This document shows, piece by piece, positions 10,001 to 20,494 of a stretch of 64,000 bases of DNA. The notes beneath the pieces were generated by a model. The model ran no database searches. It was not told where the DNA came from and saw nothing but the letters and a program-made list of their open reading frames with translations. The translations under genes were made by a program, and so were the position numbers. The DNA is taken from contig CM043947.1 of assembly GCA_014529385.2 (NCBI GenBank), positions 99,606,036-99,670,035 of the forward strand, read 5' to 3'. The stretch is from Adiantum capillus-veneris. Taxonomy: Eukaryota > Streptophyta > Polypodiopsida > Polypodiales > Pteridaceae. How positions within the stretch are numbered: the first letter of the stretch is position 1; every line of letters begins with the position of its first letter.

Positions 10001-10077
10001 ATTTTTGTTTTTTAGGACACGTATGATTTGTGTGTATGACTTTCTTTCACTTTCCCTTCTTCTAATTTACATTGTAG

Positions 10078-10760
10078 TTCATTTTGCCGATGAGTATGTG
10101 CATATGCTGGACAAGAAAGTGAGGGATGTATTTTTAAACTTGGAGAGCTAGTAAGGTACACCACAACACTTCACCCAACTACACTTTTTTATGTACACAA
10201 TACCCTCAACTAGCACTTAGTGTATTCTTGTGTGTTTTCAGATTTGTGAGCTCCAAGGAAATTGAAATAGATGCTATGCTTGCTGCTCAAACACTTGCAG
10301 TAGAAACTGTGTGTGCCATTGAGGATGCATTTCCTCGATCGGTCCCTTAGTCAAATCCACCTCTTGGTTCATGTGGTTGAGGAGATCGCTATATGTGGAG
10401 TAGTGCACGCACGATGGATGTCCTTTTAGAGAGATCTTTAAAGACTCTCAAAGATTTTGTGCGACTACGGTCTCAACTAGAGGCATGTATCGCTGAAGGG
10501 TGGATCGTGCAAGAGGCATTTGTTTACATCTTAGATTATTTGGCACAAGCTGATCCCTCAATGCCTCGCATGTGGTCAGGCAAGGAGGATGCAAGGATGA
10601 CTTGCCAAGTGGAAAGGGAAAATTATTTAACATGGATATGAATCTATCCCGATTGGTGAATAACTTTTGTCTTCTCAATGTAAAGGTTATAATCAAGTGG
10701 GTGGACTTATGGACAATGGCAAAGGCAAGGCGTTTGCAAGAGAGAGAAGCATGGAAACAA
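10078..10760 (+). pseudogene. CACTA transposase, DUF4218-like region
   Basis: The frame encodes AVETVCAIEDAFP (about 10295-10335), then in the next frame a LLVHVVEEIAICGVVHARW-like segment (about 10355-10420), then SLKTLKDFVRLRSQLEACIA and EGWIVQEAFVYILDYL (10436-10545). This is the order seen in DUF4218 next to TNP2 in plant CACTA transposases. A one-base shift near 10425 separates the two halves. A 5' part around 10115 (DKKVRDVFLNLES) fits the spacer between the domains. The biochemical role of DUF4218 is not known. Confidence 0.75.
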
Positions 10761-10999
10761 GTACATGGAGGAAGGAGGGCACCCTAGTGCCTAGACACCT
10801 TGCATGTTTCCCATATCTCATTAGTGCGGAGTAGATTCATGATAGAATGACCGAAGCAAAAGCGCGCGGAGAAGACATCACTGAGACAAAGAATGGGAGG
10901 ATGTACGAGGCTGCATACCAAAGGTAGAGTACTCATATACCTAAACCATGTTGTATAGTTTTTTCTTGATTTTTCTTTGTAATTGATAAAAGATATTTT

Positions 11000-11789
11000 C
11001 CTATTTTGTAGTACCTTTCCTTTATGTCTATGTGGTCAAAGGGTCGTCACTTTCGTACGTGCCACATTGACGAGCGTAGAACCACCATGGACTGTGGCAT
11101 CACGGGCAATTTTGACATAGATGGTGATAAAGCCAGGTACTGTGGAACTATTGCAAGGATACTAAAAATTAATTTTAGAACCTTTCATACCTTCATCTTC
11201 GAGTGCAAGTGGTTTGCAAATGTGTCTAGACGGCATGAGAATGGCCTCTACATGGTGGACTCTAGTGTGTATCACACAGGGATGTATGACAATTTAGTTT
11301 TTCCACGCAATTGTGAGCAGGTGAGTGACTACCTTTTTCATTCTTATTTGCTTGTAACACTAATTATACCAATGTTACTCACTTTGATCTTCTCTTCTAT
11401 AGGTCATCTATATTCCAGCAATCCACCAACCAAAACTTTGGTTCATAACTCCCGCAACACCTTGAGGAAGAACCATTTCTGCCACTAATGAAATGGAGAC
11501 AATCTTCGACCCTCTTCCACCTCCTACTTTGGATGAGGGGGAGATAGACGAGAGAGAGATCGATGATTCAAGTCAAGCGGCCGCAAGTCTTAGCGAGGAT
11601 GATTGCCATGATGATGATGATGAGATGGAGGATGACGAATTTGAAGATGATGAAGCCAACGCATCCACAAACGACAATTCTATTTCTCTCTTTATTGGTT
11701 TTGGAGCCATGGGCTTAGAATTGGATGACACTTCTTGTAGGGATCTTTGGAAGATGATTCATAAACATTTTGTATACTTTAAATTATGA
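11000..11789 (+). pseudogene. CACTA transposase, DUF4216-like domain and acidic C-terminus
   Basis: The frame from 11024 contains RYCGTIARILKINF, FHTFIFECKWF and LYMVDSSVYHTGMYDNLVF, matching the DUF4216 pattern (YYG...I.E.., ..LFKCKW.., ...). The exon ends at a GTGAGT donor near 11321, and the next exon starts after CTATAG near 11402 (VIYIPAIHQPKLWFIT). One stop follows, then an acidic tail rich in Asp/Glu (11530-11660). Position and order agree with a CACTA TNPD-type protein. The acidic tail is common in these proteins and has no assigned function. Confidence 0.75.
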
Positions 11790-12238
11790 AATTTTTCGGT
11801 CGTGTCATCCATTCATCTCTCTATCCCCCCTCTTCCTCTTTTTTATTTTGTGAAGCATGCTAAATTATGTTAATCAAGTGATAGCGATTGATTTAATTGA
11901 TAACAAAAGTGTAGACCATGTGCACATTATTGCAAAATAAAGCTTAAGGAAACTAACATAGGTGCTATCGTCTCGTAAAATGTGGACACACTTCACTCTA
12001 TCATGGCCATGCCTCGACAAAAGATGTCGTCCATGTTTAACTTCTTATCTCTGACAATGCTTGCTTTATGTGGAGCCGCATGCATTACTTTAAGATGGAG
12101 CAGGCTCTTTGTTGTTTCATGTTTATTCACATAGCTAACTATTGTTCTATGTTTTCATATCTTTTTTTTTTTTTAAAAATCATATAATGTTCTTTAATTT
12201 TTATCAAGGGGGAGGGAAACACCAAAACAAAGGGAAAC

Positions 12239-12509
12239 ATTAAAGTTGGAATGTTTAAGCCAAAATTTGAATGTTTAGGCTCTAAACCGGGTTTTGCAAA
12301 TATATACGTGATAATTTTTGCGGCAATAACAGGGGCATTTGTCGCGGTAATGAGCGCGAAAATAAACGCGATAATATTTGAAATGAAAAAAAGCCCCCCT
12401 TCCCCCCCCCCCCCCCCCCCCTCTCTCTTCTCTTTCCAGATGATTTTGGACACTCTCTCTACAAAACGCGATAAAAGGCCACGATAAACAATTAGAGATT
12501 TTTATAGTG
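12239..12509 (+). repeat. CACTA 3' subterminal region and terminal inverted repeat
   Basis: Several copies of a short motif around CGCGATAA / CGTGATAA / ACGATAA occur at about 12307, 12366, 12469 and 12481. The segment ends in a run that reads CACTATAAAAAT on the minus strand from 12509. Such clustered short motifs near the ends are the usual transposase-binding sites of CACTA elements. A 20-base run of C (about 12403-12422) interrupts it. Confidence 0.6.
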
Positions 12510-12770
12510 CTACCCAGGAGGATGCAACCTACTCTGATACCAATTTTTGGAATTAGGGTTGTAGGAAAACACACATAACTTGGAGAAGACGAACGAAGCT
12601 TAAGACACACAACAGAGAGAGTATTACTTAGTGTGCAACGGAAAGATAAGTTAGCCCTAGAGTGATGGGCGTATATACAATGCACGGGGGAAACCTCCTA
12701 GTGAGGGAAAAAATGCCCCGATGGTCCTAAGTCTGTTTACACACATCACTACTACATGTATATGGCAACA
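12510..12770 (-). mobile_element. Copia X remnant: 5' LTR, primer site and start of leader
   Basis: The LTR is 12548-12770 (223 bp; on the minus strand TGTTGCC...ATTCCA), followed inside by AAAAT and TGGTATCAGAG, the initiator-Met primer site, at about 12531-12543. It is related along its whole length to the LTR at 60278-60500, which belongs to a minus-strand copia pol, so the two are members of one family. The internal part is cut off at 12509 by the CACTA end. It sits in gypsy B's RT region, whose coding sequence starts directly at 12771. Confidence 0.8.
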
Positions 12771-13569
12771 GCGTCCAACCCACGGTAATCTACACACATG
12801 TGCATACTACCATCCTTTTTGTTCACCAACAAGATGGGAGAGGCCCATGGTGAAGGACAAGATTATATAAACCCTCTACTGAGATAGTCAACAAGTTGAC
12901 TTTCCACCTTAGTAGCCTCAAAATGACACATTCTGTATGGTGATTTACTTATGGACGTATTGTCTGCAACCACGTCTATGCCATGTTACACAACATGCGT
13001 TGGTAGTAACCTTGGTGGCAAATCATTTGAGAACACATCTTTGTATTCTGTTAACTTATTCTTGTTGAGAGAAGTAGCCATAGTTGGAAGAGAAGAGAGA
13101 GAAGAATGCGACGGTGAGGAATTGTCATTTAAAACATTATCAACATTTGACAAGAAATGACATAGCGAGTGACACAAAAATAGTTCTTCTATTTCATCTT
13201 GAGAAGAGAGCTTCACAAGCAAATAAGTGACGAGGAAAGAACATCCTTCTCTCCCAACAGTAGCACATGCATGCCATTATATTCGAACATCAAATTATTG
13301 TGCTCATAGCCACATTTTAGTGGTGACCCTAAACCATAGAACCACTCCGAGTAAGTACCACATCTGCCAAATCCATGTTCATAACTTGAAAATTCAAGAA
13401 CATGTGATACCCTTGAATCTCCAATGGTACATCCTTTACTTGAGTATCCCACACCTCGGCATCATGACCCCGCTAAACATCGCTACCTTGTAACGGTGGG
13501 AACTTGGAGTTTAGGGCAAATTGAGCTGTTTTACTAACTTATAGTTAATAAATTGTGCGAAGCACCATC
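12771..13569 (-). pseudogene. Gypsy B protease to RT fragment
   Basis: Reading leftward, the protease motif DGASHNLL is at about 13540-13565. Next come linker sequence including MFEYNGMHVLLLGE and the pre-RT block LTEYKDVFSNDLPPRLLP (13010-13070), then HGIDVV, SPYRM and the RT motif [20 protein letters not shown] (12775-12835). Stops and frameshifts are present (for example a stop before the [11 protein letters not shown] block). This is a Ty3/gypsy pol truncated at 12770 by copia X and at 13569 by copia 2, which has separated it from its protease N-terminus at 19145 onward. Confidence 0.85.
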
Positions 13570-13798
13570 TGTTGGGATTAAAGCCCAAGTGGCCTCTTAT
13601 ACAGATATGGCCGGCCGCTCGCCTAACTCACTTATTACTAACTCTTTGTATATACTCACTTATACTTTTGTGGATAATAAGGTTTTGGGAGATAACCCTT
13701 CAAACGACTTCTCTGCGTATTGTATACTGTGTAAGATCTCTGTGTATCTGTGTGTGTGTGAGAGAGAGAGTCGATCCACACTCCGCTCCGCAACTTCA
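13570..13798 (+). repeat. Copia 2 5' LTR
   Basis: This 229-bp LTR is a direct repeat of 18907-19139. It contains a short GT/GA microsatellite near the 3' end. Confidence 0.95.
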
Positions 13799-14862
13799 AT
13801 GGGTATCAGAGCCAAGTTCAGTGCGTATTTGCATAATCGCGCGCGCGCACTTTTCAGGAAGATTCTGGATCCGGAGCTCGAAAATTCACACTCGACGTTC
13901 CAGGAGCGTTTCCACTAGGTGACCTGATGCTTTACCCCCCTTTCGAAGCCGTTTATGCCCTCAGAATTTTGTTCTGAGCACTACAGCAGAAGATAGATTT
14001 CAGCCGCAAAGAAATCCGTCTTGTGTAGATTGGCAAGGAGGAGGTGGTCGGCATCGATATCGGCATCGACATACATCACTCATTCGTCTTCAAAGCATCA
14101 TCTGTAGACTAGGTACACATATATATCATCAAATATATATATTGCAGTCTGCATTGCTACTTCTTGTGCTTGCCAGGTTCCAGGGGAGGTGTGGCCATAC
14201 GACGGCTTGACACCACTGGCATGTATTGCAGATTGATGTACTGTGATTGTGGGTCTGCTAGTTGTGAGTCACACTAGCAGACAGACCGCCGCAGCGGTCA
14301 TAGGACAGTGATTGGTCTATTGTAGGATGTATGCTAGTTCTGGGCAGTTTGTTGAGCCATCTGTGAGGGTCGTGTGTGAGGTTTTTTTTGAAGCCAAGCA
14401 TTGGGGGCTAGGTTACCCAGTGTGAGGTGGATTAGGTTGCTGGAGTTCCCCTCTACACGCATCCTCTTCGAAGACTTTTATCCCATAGGATGTATGACTT
14501 TGTGTAGACACTGGATTGCATCTTATTTGTCAGGCCGTTGAGGCATTGTTCAGAGTTTAGTCTTGAGACAAGTAGTACAGGTTCTGTCATCGCCCAGACA
14601 GGAGACAGTGTATACTTACAGGATAGCCTATTACAGAGATTTCCAGATTTGTCACTGGTCAGCTATTTATGGTTGTTTTTGAGCTATCTTTTGGTTTCCA
14701 GAGCTCACTTTACAGGGGAGACTCTGTAAAAAATTTTCAAAATACTGACAGTTCCTGAGGAGAGGTGTTCAGCTTGTTGTTTACAGCTTGTTTACTGTGT
14801 ACAGAGGCCAGTTTATAGGGGAAAATCTGCCGGATTTTTCCCAGAAGTAAACAATTTGGCAG
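13799..14862 (+). other. Copia 2 leader
   Basis: About 1.06 kb of untranslated sequence lies between the primer-binding site and gag. I see no conserved gene in it. It contains short open frames (for example 14538-14729) with no recognisable motif. Confidence 0.7.
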
Positions 14863-16300
14863 ATATGGCATCTTCTCAAAGTGAGACTCTTTACAACATA
14901 AAGAAGCTGGATGGCACAAACTTTCCATTCTGGAAGAAGCAGATTTGGCAGGTTTTGGTGCAGAAAAAACAAGTGAAGCCACTCAAGCTCAAAGGGGAGA
15001 GACCAGAAGGTGTGGCTGAAGATGAGTGGGAAGAGCTTGACGAGTTAGCTTGTTCCACAATCATGCTGACACTGGCAGAAAATGTTTACTTCAACGTAGC
15101 AGAAGAGACTATAGCATATGGCAAAAGCTATGTGGTATGTACGAGAAACAAAGTGCTGCCTCTCAGATTTACTGGCTCAAGAAATTGGTGGATTTGAAAA
15201 TGAAGGAAGGGACAATTATGTCAAATCATCTCAATGAATTTCACACAATTTTCAGCCAGTTAATAGCACAGGAGATAGTCTTTCCAGATTCAGTGAAGAC
15301 TATGTTTCTCTTAATCACTTTGCCAGACAGTTGGGATACTTTTCGTACAACGTTAAGTAATTCTGTCGCGCCAGAAGGTCTTACAAGTGCCAATGTAGAA
15401 GGCAGCTTGCTCACGGAGGAAGTGAACAGGAAGAACATTGACAAAGGCAAAGGCAATAGTGCTTTTGTCGTTCGAGGGAGACAACAGTTTAAAGAGAAGA
15501 AGGGTAAGAAAGCACAAAACCGAAGTAAGTCTCGTGACTCAAAGTCAAAGGATGACATAGAATGCTACCATTGTGACAAGAAGGGTCACATGAAGAGAGA
15601 CTGTACGAAGTGGAAACAAGAAAAAGGCAAAACAAAGAGTTCTGAGCAAGATGAAAAGAAGAGTTCAGTGAAGATTGAAGAGGTGAATGTCACAGGATCT
15701 GGTTCAGACAGTGATTTTGGTATAGCAGTTGGTGACATCTTCCTCACAAGCAATCTTGATTCTGTTTTCTTGACTGCAGAGGATGGACATGCTATGAGTG
15801 ATTGGATTATCGACTCAGGGGCATCTTTACATGTTTCTCTGCACAAAGAGTGGTTTACATCATATGTGACTACTAAAGATTATGTCAGACTTGGCAATGA
15901 GCAGGTTTGTGACATACTTGGAGTGGGAGATGTGCAGTTGAAGTTTCAGAATGGCTCTTCTTTATGGCTCAAGAATGTCAGACATGTTCCAGCAATCCGA
16001 AAGAGCTTGATCAGTACAGGGAAGTTGGATGATGCGGGTTATGTGACAATCTTTGGGAACAACGCTTGGAAGATCTCCAAAGGTTCGATGACTGCAGCAC
16101 ATGGCATCAAGTCAGGAACTCTGTACACTTTACATGTTTCAAAGGTTAAAAACCATGTAATTAATGTGATTGAGCAACCAAGTGTGTCACTGTGGCATCG
16201 TAGGCTGGGACATATGTCAAAAAGAGGAATGGAAATACTTTCTCATTATGTTATTTGCCTGGCTTTTCATTTCAAGATTTTGAGTTTTGTGAGCATTGTG
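14863..16300 (+). pseudogene. Copia 2 gag, zinc knuckle and protease
   Basis: The frame starts at a Met at 14856 or 14863 (MASSQSETLY). The gag part has the copia N-terminal block KLDGTNFPFWKKQIWQVL. A one-base frameshift near 15115 moves the reading to a second frame (WQKLCGMYEKQSAASQIYWL). That frame carries the CCHC zinc knuckle CYHCDKKGHMKRDC (about 15560-15602), the protease active site WIIDSGASLHVS (about 15805-15840) and the zinc-binding WHRRLGHMSKRGMEIL segment (16192-16240). A second frameshift near 16245-16255 leads into the pol frame. The catalytic DSG and the zinc ligands are intact, so decay is limited to these two shifts. Confidence 0.92.
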
Positions 16301-18822
16301 TTTATGGTAAGCAAACACAGGAACCTCACAGATCAAAGAGGAATCATAGGGACGAACGGTTAGCTCTTGTGCACAGTGATCTATGCGGACCAATGCCTAG
16401 TTTGTCACTAGGGGGAGCAGCGTACTTTTGTACATTCATAGATGACTATTCTCGGAAAGTATGGATTTACTTCTTGAAGCACAAGGATGAGGTGCTCAAG
16501 GTCTTTAAGACATTCTTGCAGCTTGTGGAGAATCAGAGTGGTCAGAAGCTGAAGTGCTTGAGAACTGACAATGGTGGAGAGTACGTTTCCAAAGCTTTTC
16601 AAGACTTTTGTGAAGCAAAAGGGATTATGCGGGAACTTACTGCACCATTTAATCCTTCACAGAATGGGGTTGCAGAACGTATGAATAGGACCATACAAGA
16701 GAAGGTCAGAAGCATGTTGTCAAATGCTGAGTTGCCTAATGGATTTTGGGTGGAAGCAGTGGCTACAGCAGTCCATTTGATCAACAGGTCTCCTAGTAGG
16801 GTTCTGGATAAGAGTGCAGTGGCCGAGATGCTATGGACAGGCAAGGCACCTTCGTATAAGAATCTCAGAGTCTTTGGTTGTGAAGCTTATAGCCATATTC
16901 CTAAGGAGTTCAGGAATAAGTTAGAACCAAAGAGCAAGAAGTGTATATTTCTTGGCTACGGAGAATCGGGCGAGATGGGTTACCAGCTTTGGGATCTTGA
17001 GTCCAGAAAACTTATCCGTAGCAATGATGTGCATTTCAATGAAGCCAAGTTTCACGCTAAGCCAGAGAAGATAGAGGAGATCAGAAGAGTTGTCTTCAGG
17101 GAAGATGGACCTAGTGCTAGCACATCAAGACAGCATGGTCAGGCTCAGGAACAGCCTATAGTGGCTAGAGAGGCAGAATCATTTGTGGTGAGACGTTCTG
17201 AGCGTGTCTCCAAACCACCCGATCGTTATGTGCCATCTCTAAATTATGTCATGCTCACAGATTGTGGAGAACCATCTTATTACAAGGAAGCATTACAAGT
17301 GGTTGACTCGAAGAAATGGCAGTTGGCCATGCAATCAGAGATGACGACTCTGCATAAAAACCAGACATGGAATCTAGTTAAATTACCACAGGGCAAAAAG
17401 GCTCTACCTTGTAAATGGGTTTACAGGTATAAGATCACCGCTCATGATAGTCAACCAAAGTACAAAGCAAGGCTTGTTGCCAAGGGCTTTAAGCAAGAAC
17501 AAGGCATTGACTTTAATGAGGTCTTCTCTCCAGTGGTCAAGATGACTACATTGAGATGCTTTCTTGCATTGGTTGCTATATTGGATTTGGTGTTGCACCA
17601 AATGGATGTCAAGACAGCGTTCTTGCATGGTGATTTAGATGTGGAAATTTACATGCAGCAGCCAGAAGGGTTTGTTGAGAAAGGCAAGGAAGATTTGGTA
17701 TGCCAGATGTTAAAGAGTCTTTATGGCTTAAAACAATCACCGAGGGCATGGTACCATAAGTTCCACCAGTTTATGATTTCTCAAGGCTACAAACATAGTG
17801 AGTTCGATCACTGTCTATATACAAAGAAGGCTAAGGATGGCAGTTGGCTGATCCTTATTCTGTATGTGGATGACATGTTGATTGCTGGCAAACACTTGGA
17901 AGAAATTTCAGCTTTGAAGTCAAAGATGGCAAAATCGTTTGACATGAAAGACATGGGTGAGGCAAGTCATATACTTGGTATGCGCATTGAGAGAGACAGA
18001 TCAAAGAAGTTGATTTGGTTATCTCAAACAGAGTATATTGACAAGGTTTTGCAACGGTTCAATATGGAGAAGGAAAAGGCATTGAGTGTTCCATTGCCAC
18101 CATATGTGAAACTTAGCAAACAAGATTGTCCTGTGTCTGAGGAAGAAAAGGCTAAAATGGATAAGATTCCATATGCGTCTGCAGTGGGTAGTTTGATGTA
18201 TGCAATGATTGCTACACGCCCGGATATTGCATTTGCAGTGGGAGTGGTTAGCAGATATATGTCAAATCCCGGCAAGAAACATTGGGAGGCAGTGAAAGGT
18301 ATCATGAGATACTTAAAACATACAAAGAGTATGCACATATGCTATGGTAGTCAGGATTTGAGTGTCAGAGGATACACTGACTCAGATTATGCACGAGACT
18401 TGGATAAGACGAGATCTACATCAGGCTATGTCTTTACATTGGCTGGAGGTGCCATATCATGGCGATCTCGATTACAAGATTGTGTTACGCAGTCTACTAC
18501 AGAAGCTGAGTATGTTGCAGCAAATGAGGCATGCAAAGAAGCTATTTGGCTTGGTAGATTGGTAGCAGACTTGGGAATCAAAGTAGATATGCCAGAGTTA
18601 TATTGTGATAGTCAAAGTGCTATACAATTGGCAAAGAATCTAGTGTTCCATTCGAAGACTAAGCATATTGATGTGAAATATCACTTCATTAGGGAAGTAC
18701 TTGAAGACAAGCAGATACAACTGCTGAAGATCCACACCAAGGACAATCCTGCTGATCTACTCACAAAGGGACTTCCAGGAGAGGGCTTTGTGCATTGTCG
18801 TGAGTTATTGGGCATTGGATAG
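16255..18822 (+). CDS. Copia 2 pol: integrase, reverse transcriptase, RNase H
   Basis: This open frame is 855 codons. Near residue 11 is the CEHC pair completing the HHCC zinc finger. The integrase catalytic residues lie in LVHSDLCGP, LRTDNGGEY and PSQNGVAERMNRT (residues about 38-145). The integrase C-terminal block KCIFLGYGE follows near 235. The RT begins about 370 (WQLAMQSEM), with ALPCKWVYRYK, MDVKTAFLHGDL and the catalytic YVDDMLIAG near 540. RNase H has the YTDSDYARD and STTEAEY motifs and the KHIDVKYHFIRE tail. All catalytic residues I can check are present. The start shown is only the first Met of the frame, because translation would enter by fusion from gag. It copies element RNA into DNA and integrates it. 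Confidence 0.95.
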   Translation: MPGFSFQDFEFCEHCVYGKQTQEPHRSKRNHRDERLALVHSDLCGPMPSLSLGGAAYFCTFIDDYSRKVWIYFLKHKDEVLKVFKTFLQLVENQSGQKLKCLRTDNGGEYVSKAFQDFCEAKGIMRELTAPFNPSQNGVAERMNRTIQEKVRSMLSNAELPNGFWVEAVATAVHLINRSPSRVLDKSAVAEMLWTGKAPSYKNLRVFGCEAYSHIPKEFRNKLEPKSKKCIFLGYGESGEMGYQLWDLESRKLIRSNDVHFNEAKFHAKPEKIEEIRRVVFREDGPSASTSRQHGQAQEQPIVAREAESFVVRRSERVSKPPDRYVPSLNYVMLTDCGEPSYYKEALQVVDSKKWQLAMQSEMTTLHKNQTWNLVKLPQGKKALPCKWVYRYKITAHDSQPKYKARLVAKGFKQEQGIDFNEVFSPVVKMTTLRCFLALVAILDLVLHQMDVKTAFLHGDLDVEIYMQQPEGFVEKGKEDLVCQMLKSLYGLKQSPRAWYHKFHQFMISQGYKHSEFDHCLYTKKAKDGSWLILILYVDDMLIAGKHLEEISALKSKMAKSFDMKDMGEASHILGMRIERDRSKKLIWLSQTEYIDKVLQRFNMEKEKALSVPLPPYVKLSKQDCPVSEEEKAKMDKIPYASAVGSLMYAMIATRPDIAFAVGVVSRYMSNPGKKHWEAVKGIMRYLKHTKSMHICYGSQDLSVRGYTDSDYARDLDKTRSTSGYVFTLAGGAISWRSRLQDCVTQSTTEAEYVAANEACKEAIWLGRLVADLGIKVDMPELYCDSQSAIQLAKNLVFHSKTKHIDVKYHFIREVLEDKQIQLLKIHTKDNPADLLTKGLPGEGFVHCRELLGIG

Positions 18823-18906
18823 ATGGCAGCCATGTAAATCTTTGTCCATTTATGCTCATAGATTTACAGTTACTTAAAGTGCCACATTGGACTTTAAGTG
18901 GGAGGT

Positions 18907-19139
18907 TGTTGGGATTAAAGCCCAAGTGGCCTCTTATACGGATATGGCCGGCCGCTCGCCTAACTCACTTATTACTAACTCTTTGTATATACTCACTTAT
19001 ACTTTTGTGGATAATAAGGTTTTGGGAGATAACCCTTCAAACGACTTCTTTGCGTACTGTGTACTGTGTAAGATCTCTGTGTATCTGTGTGTGTGTGTGT
19101 GTGTGAGAGAGTCGATCCACGCTCCGCTCCGCGACTTCA
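18907..19139 (+). repeat. Copia 2 3' LTR
   Basis: This 233-bp partner of 13570-13798 has a longer GT run, followed by the CCATC duplication. Confidence 0.95.
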
Positions 19140-19144
19140 CCATC

Positions 19145-19600
19145 GTCTACCAAGATTCTCACATTGTGACCTTGGATAAACCCTTGCATATGCACCAGCT
19201 CGTGTGGAACAAAGGTTGGTTGCCACATTGAGACCGTGATAATGCACTCATGCATGGCTTCCGTGTGTGTTACTTCCACATTGGAAAAACAAGAGGAGGA
19301 CTCAAGAGGCAGCAATTGCACCATGCGCACCGTTTTCTCCTAACTTTGGGCAGTAGACTTTTCCTTCAGACAATCCTCTTTGTCATGTCCACTCCCTAAA
19401 CGTGTAAAACATCACTTTTCCTTCTTAGCCTTCTCAAACTCTTCACTAGAAGATGGCCCCTTGGGCTTCTTGGACAAATGAGATGCAACTACTAGGAATT
19501 TTTTCTTACTATGCCCATGTTGTGTTCATGCATTTGCATCTGCAATGTCAGATATGTGAGTGTTATGCAAATTTGTTTTGGTTGTGATACCAATGTAAGT
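19145..19600 (-). pseudogene. Gypsy B gag end and protease N-terminus
   Basis: The minus-strand frame (19330-19145 and onward) encodes a protease N-terminal strand ending in GHNVRILVDDG. It joins ASHNL at 13565 when copia 2 and one CCATC copy are removed, giving an L-V-D-D-G-A-S-H-N active-site region (usual gypsy form: D-S/T-G-A-S/T-H-N). Upstream, at about 19390-19415, a Cys/His knuckle remnant (CFTRLGSGHDKEDC) lies in another frame. The region is a relic, and beyond about 19600 I see no further gypsy motifs. Confidence 0.75.
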
Positions 19601-20490
19601 CCCATGTCACTTTAAGGTAATGGTATAAAAACTCCACCCCACCAATCTCCTCTTATAGGCCATGCTTATCCTTAGGACCCTCACATGCCATCCATGTGGT
19701 GTTTAGCCATGGGCCTTGTCCTAAACCATAGGCCTTAGCTTACCTCGTCCTAACACTTGCATGTATCTAGGCACGCATATTTGAGATTGGGTTGGGTGTG
19801 AGACTGGAGACTAAAGGCCATGGGCTATCTAATGAATCCCAACCCACGATCTAAATGGTGATAAAGAGATTGTTGCACAAATCCATAGGTGAATGGATGA
19901 TTACAAAGCAAATTATCAGATACACACCCCCTCCTCTCTCTCCCTACTCGATGATTGTTCATGCAGCATAGAAAGTGGTTATGTGAGGCATAGTTATCAA
20001 TTATTTTCTAGATAACTATGCCTCAGTCACAGTCATGCACGTAAAGCTTGCAGGCACAATGGAACTATGCACACAAATTTGCAACTATGCCAAAATCGGT
20101 ATAGTTGGAATGGTAACCCTAATGTGAGATGCTCACGAACCCCAAGCCTACGTGGCTCATATTGAAATGGTTTTTGTGTTGCAAGCCTTTGATTTGTGAG
20201 CATACTTTCTCATCCACAATTGACAACAACAGATATCATGCCCTATATTTTCATCTATCTACACTAGTTGCATTGGGCAACCATGCATGCACGTGACCAC
20301 TTTGCATCCCAGTTATGAGCAATAAATTTATATGAGGCTTAGTTCAGCTCATTTATTTGAGCATAAACTATACTGCGTGTGACCACGCCCATACACCTTA
20401 ATTGTATTTTTCATTGATTATTAGAATTCCAAAATCCTTGCTAGATTTCAAGATAACATTTTTGGGTTGCTAAAGGCCTTAGTGCACTAT
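19600..20490. other. No recognisable gene
   Basis: Non-coding sequence without long frames or clear motifs. It could include gag or LTR remains of gypsy B, but I cannot show this. Confidence 0.5.
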
Positions 20491-20494
20491 ACGT

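Larger units (their letters stand above)
7860..12509 (+). mobile_element. CACTA (En/Spm-like) DNA transposon, decayed
   Basis: A plus-strand transposase gene with introns carries the plant CACTA domain order TNP2 (transposase_21), DUF4218, DUF4216 and an acidic tail. The right end is placed at 12509, where the sequence reads TAGTG, the complement of CACTA; inside it lie repeated CGCGATAA/ACGATAA-type subterminal motifs (12309-12490). The three bases after it are CTA. The left CACTA end was not identified with confidence; candidates at 7828 (CACTT) and 7852 (CACTA) are not followed by matching terminal sequence, so the left boundary given is approximate. Confidence 0.7.
13565..19144 (+). mobile_element. 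Copia 2: complete Ty1/copia element with LTRs and target-site duplication
   Basis: The 5' LTR is 13570-13798 and the 3' LTR 18907-19139. Both start TGTTGGG and end ACTTCA and differ by about six substitutions plus a GT/GA microsatellite change by eye. The duplication CCATC is at 13565-13569 and 19140-19144. A primer-site-like GGGTATCAGAGCC follows the 5' LTR at 13801, and a purine tract (AAGTGGGAGG) precedes the 3' LTR. Gag and pol are complete in content but carry two frameshifts. It is inserted in gypsy B. Confidence 0.95.

Noticed and set aside
12139-12685. Minus-strand frames of 104 and 136 codons near the CACTA end
   Set aside because: They include the C run (Gly-rich in translation) and the subterminal repeats and cross the copia X LTR, so they are artefacts.
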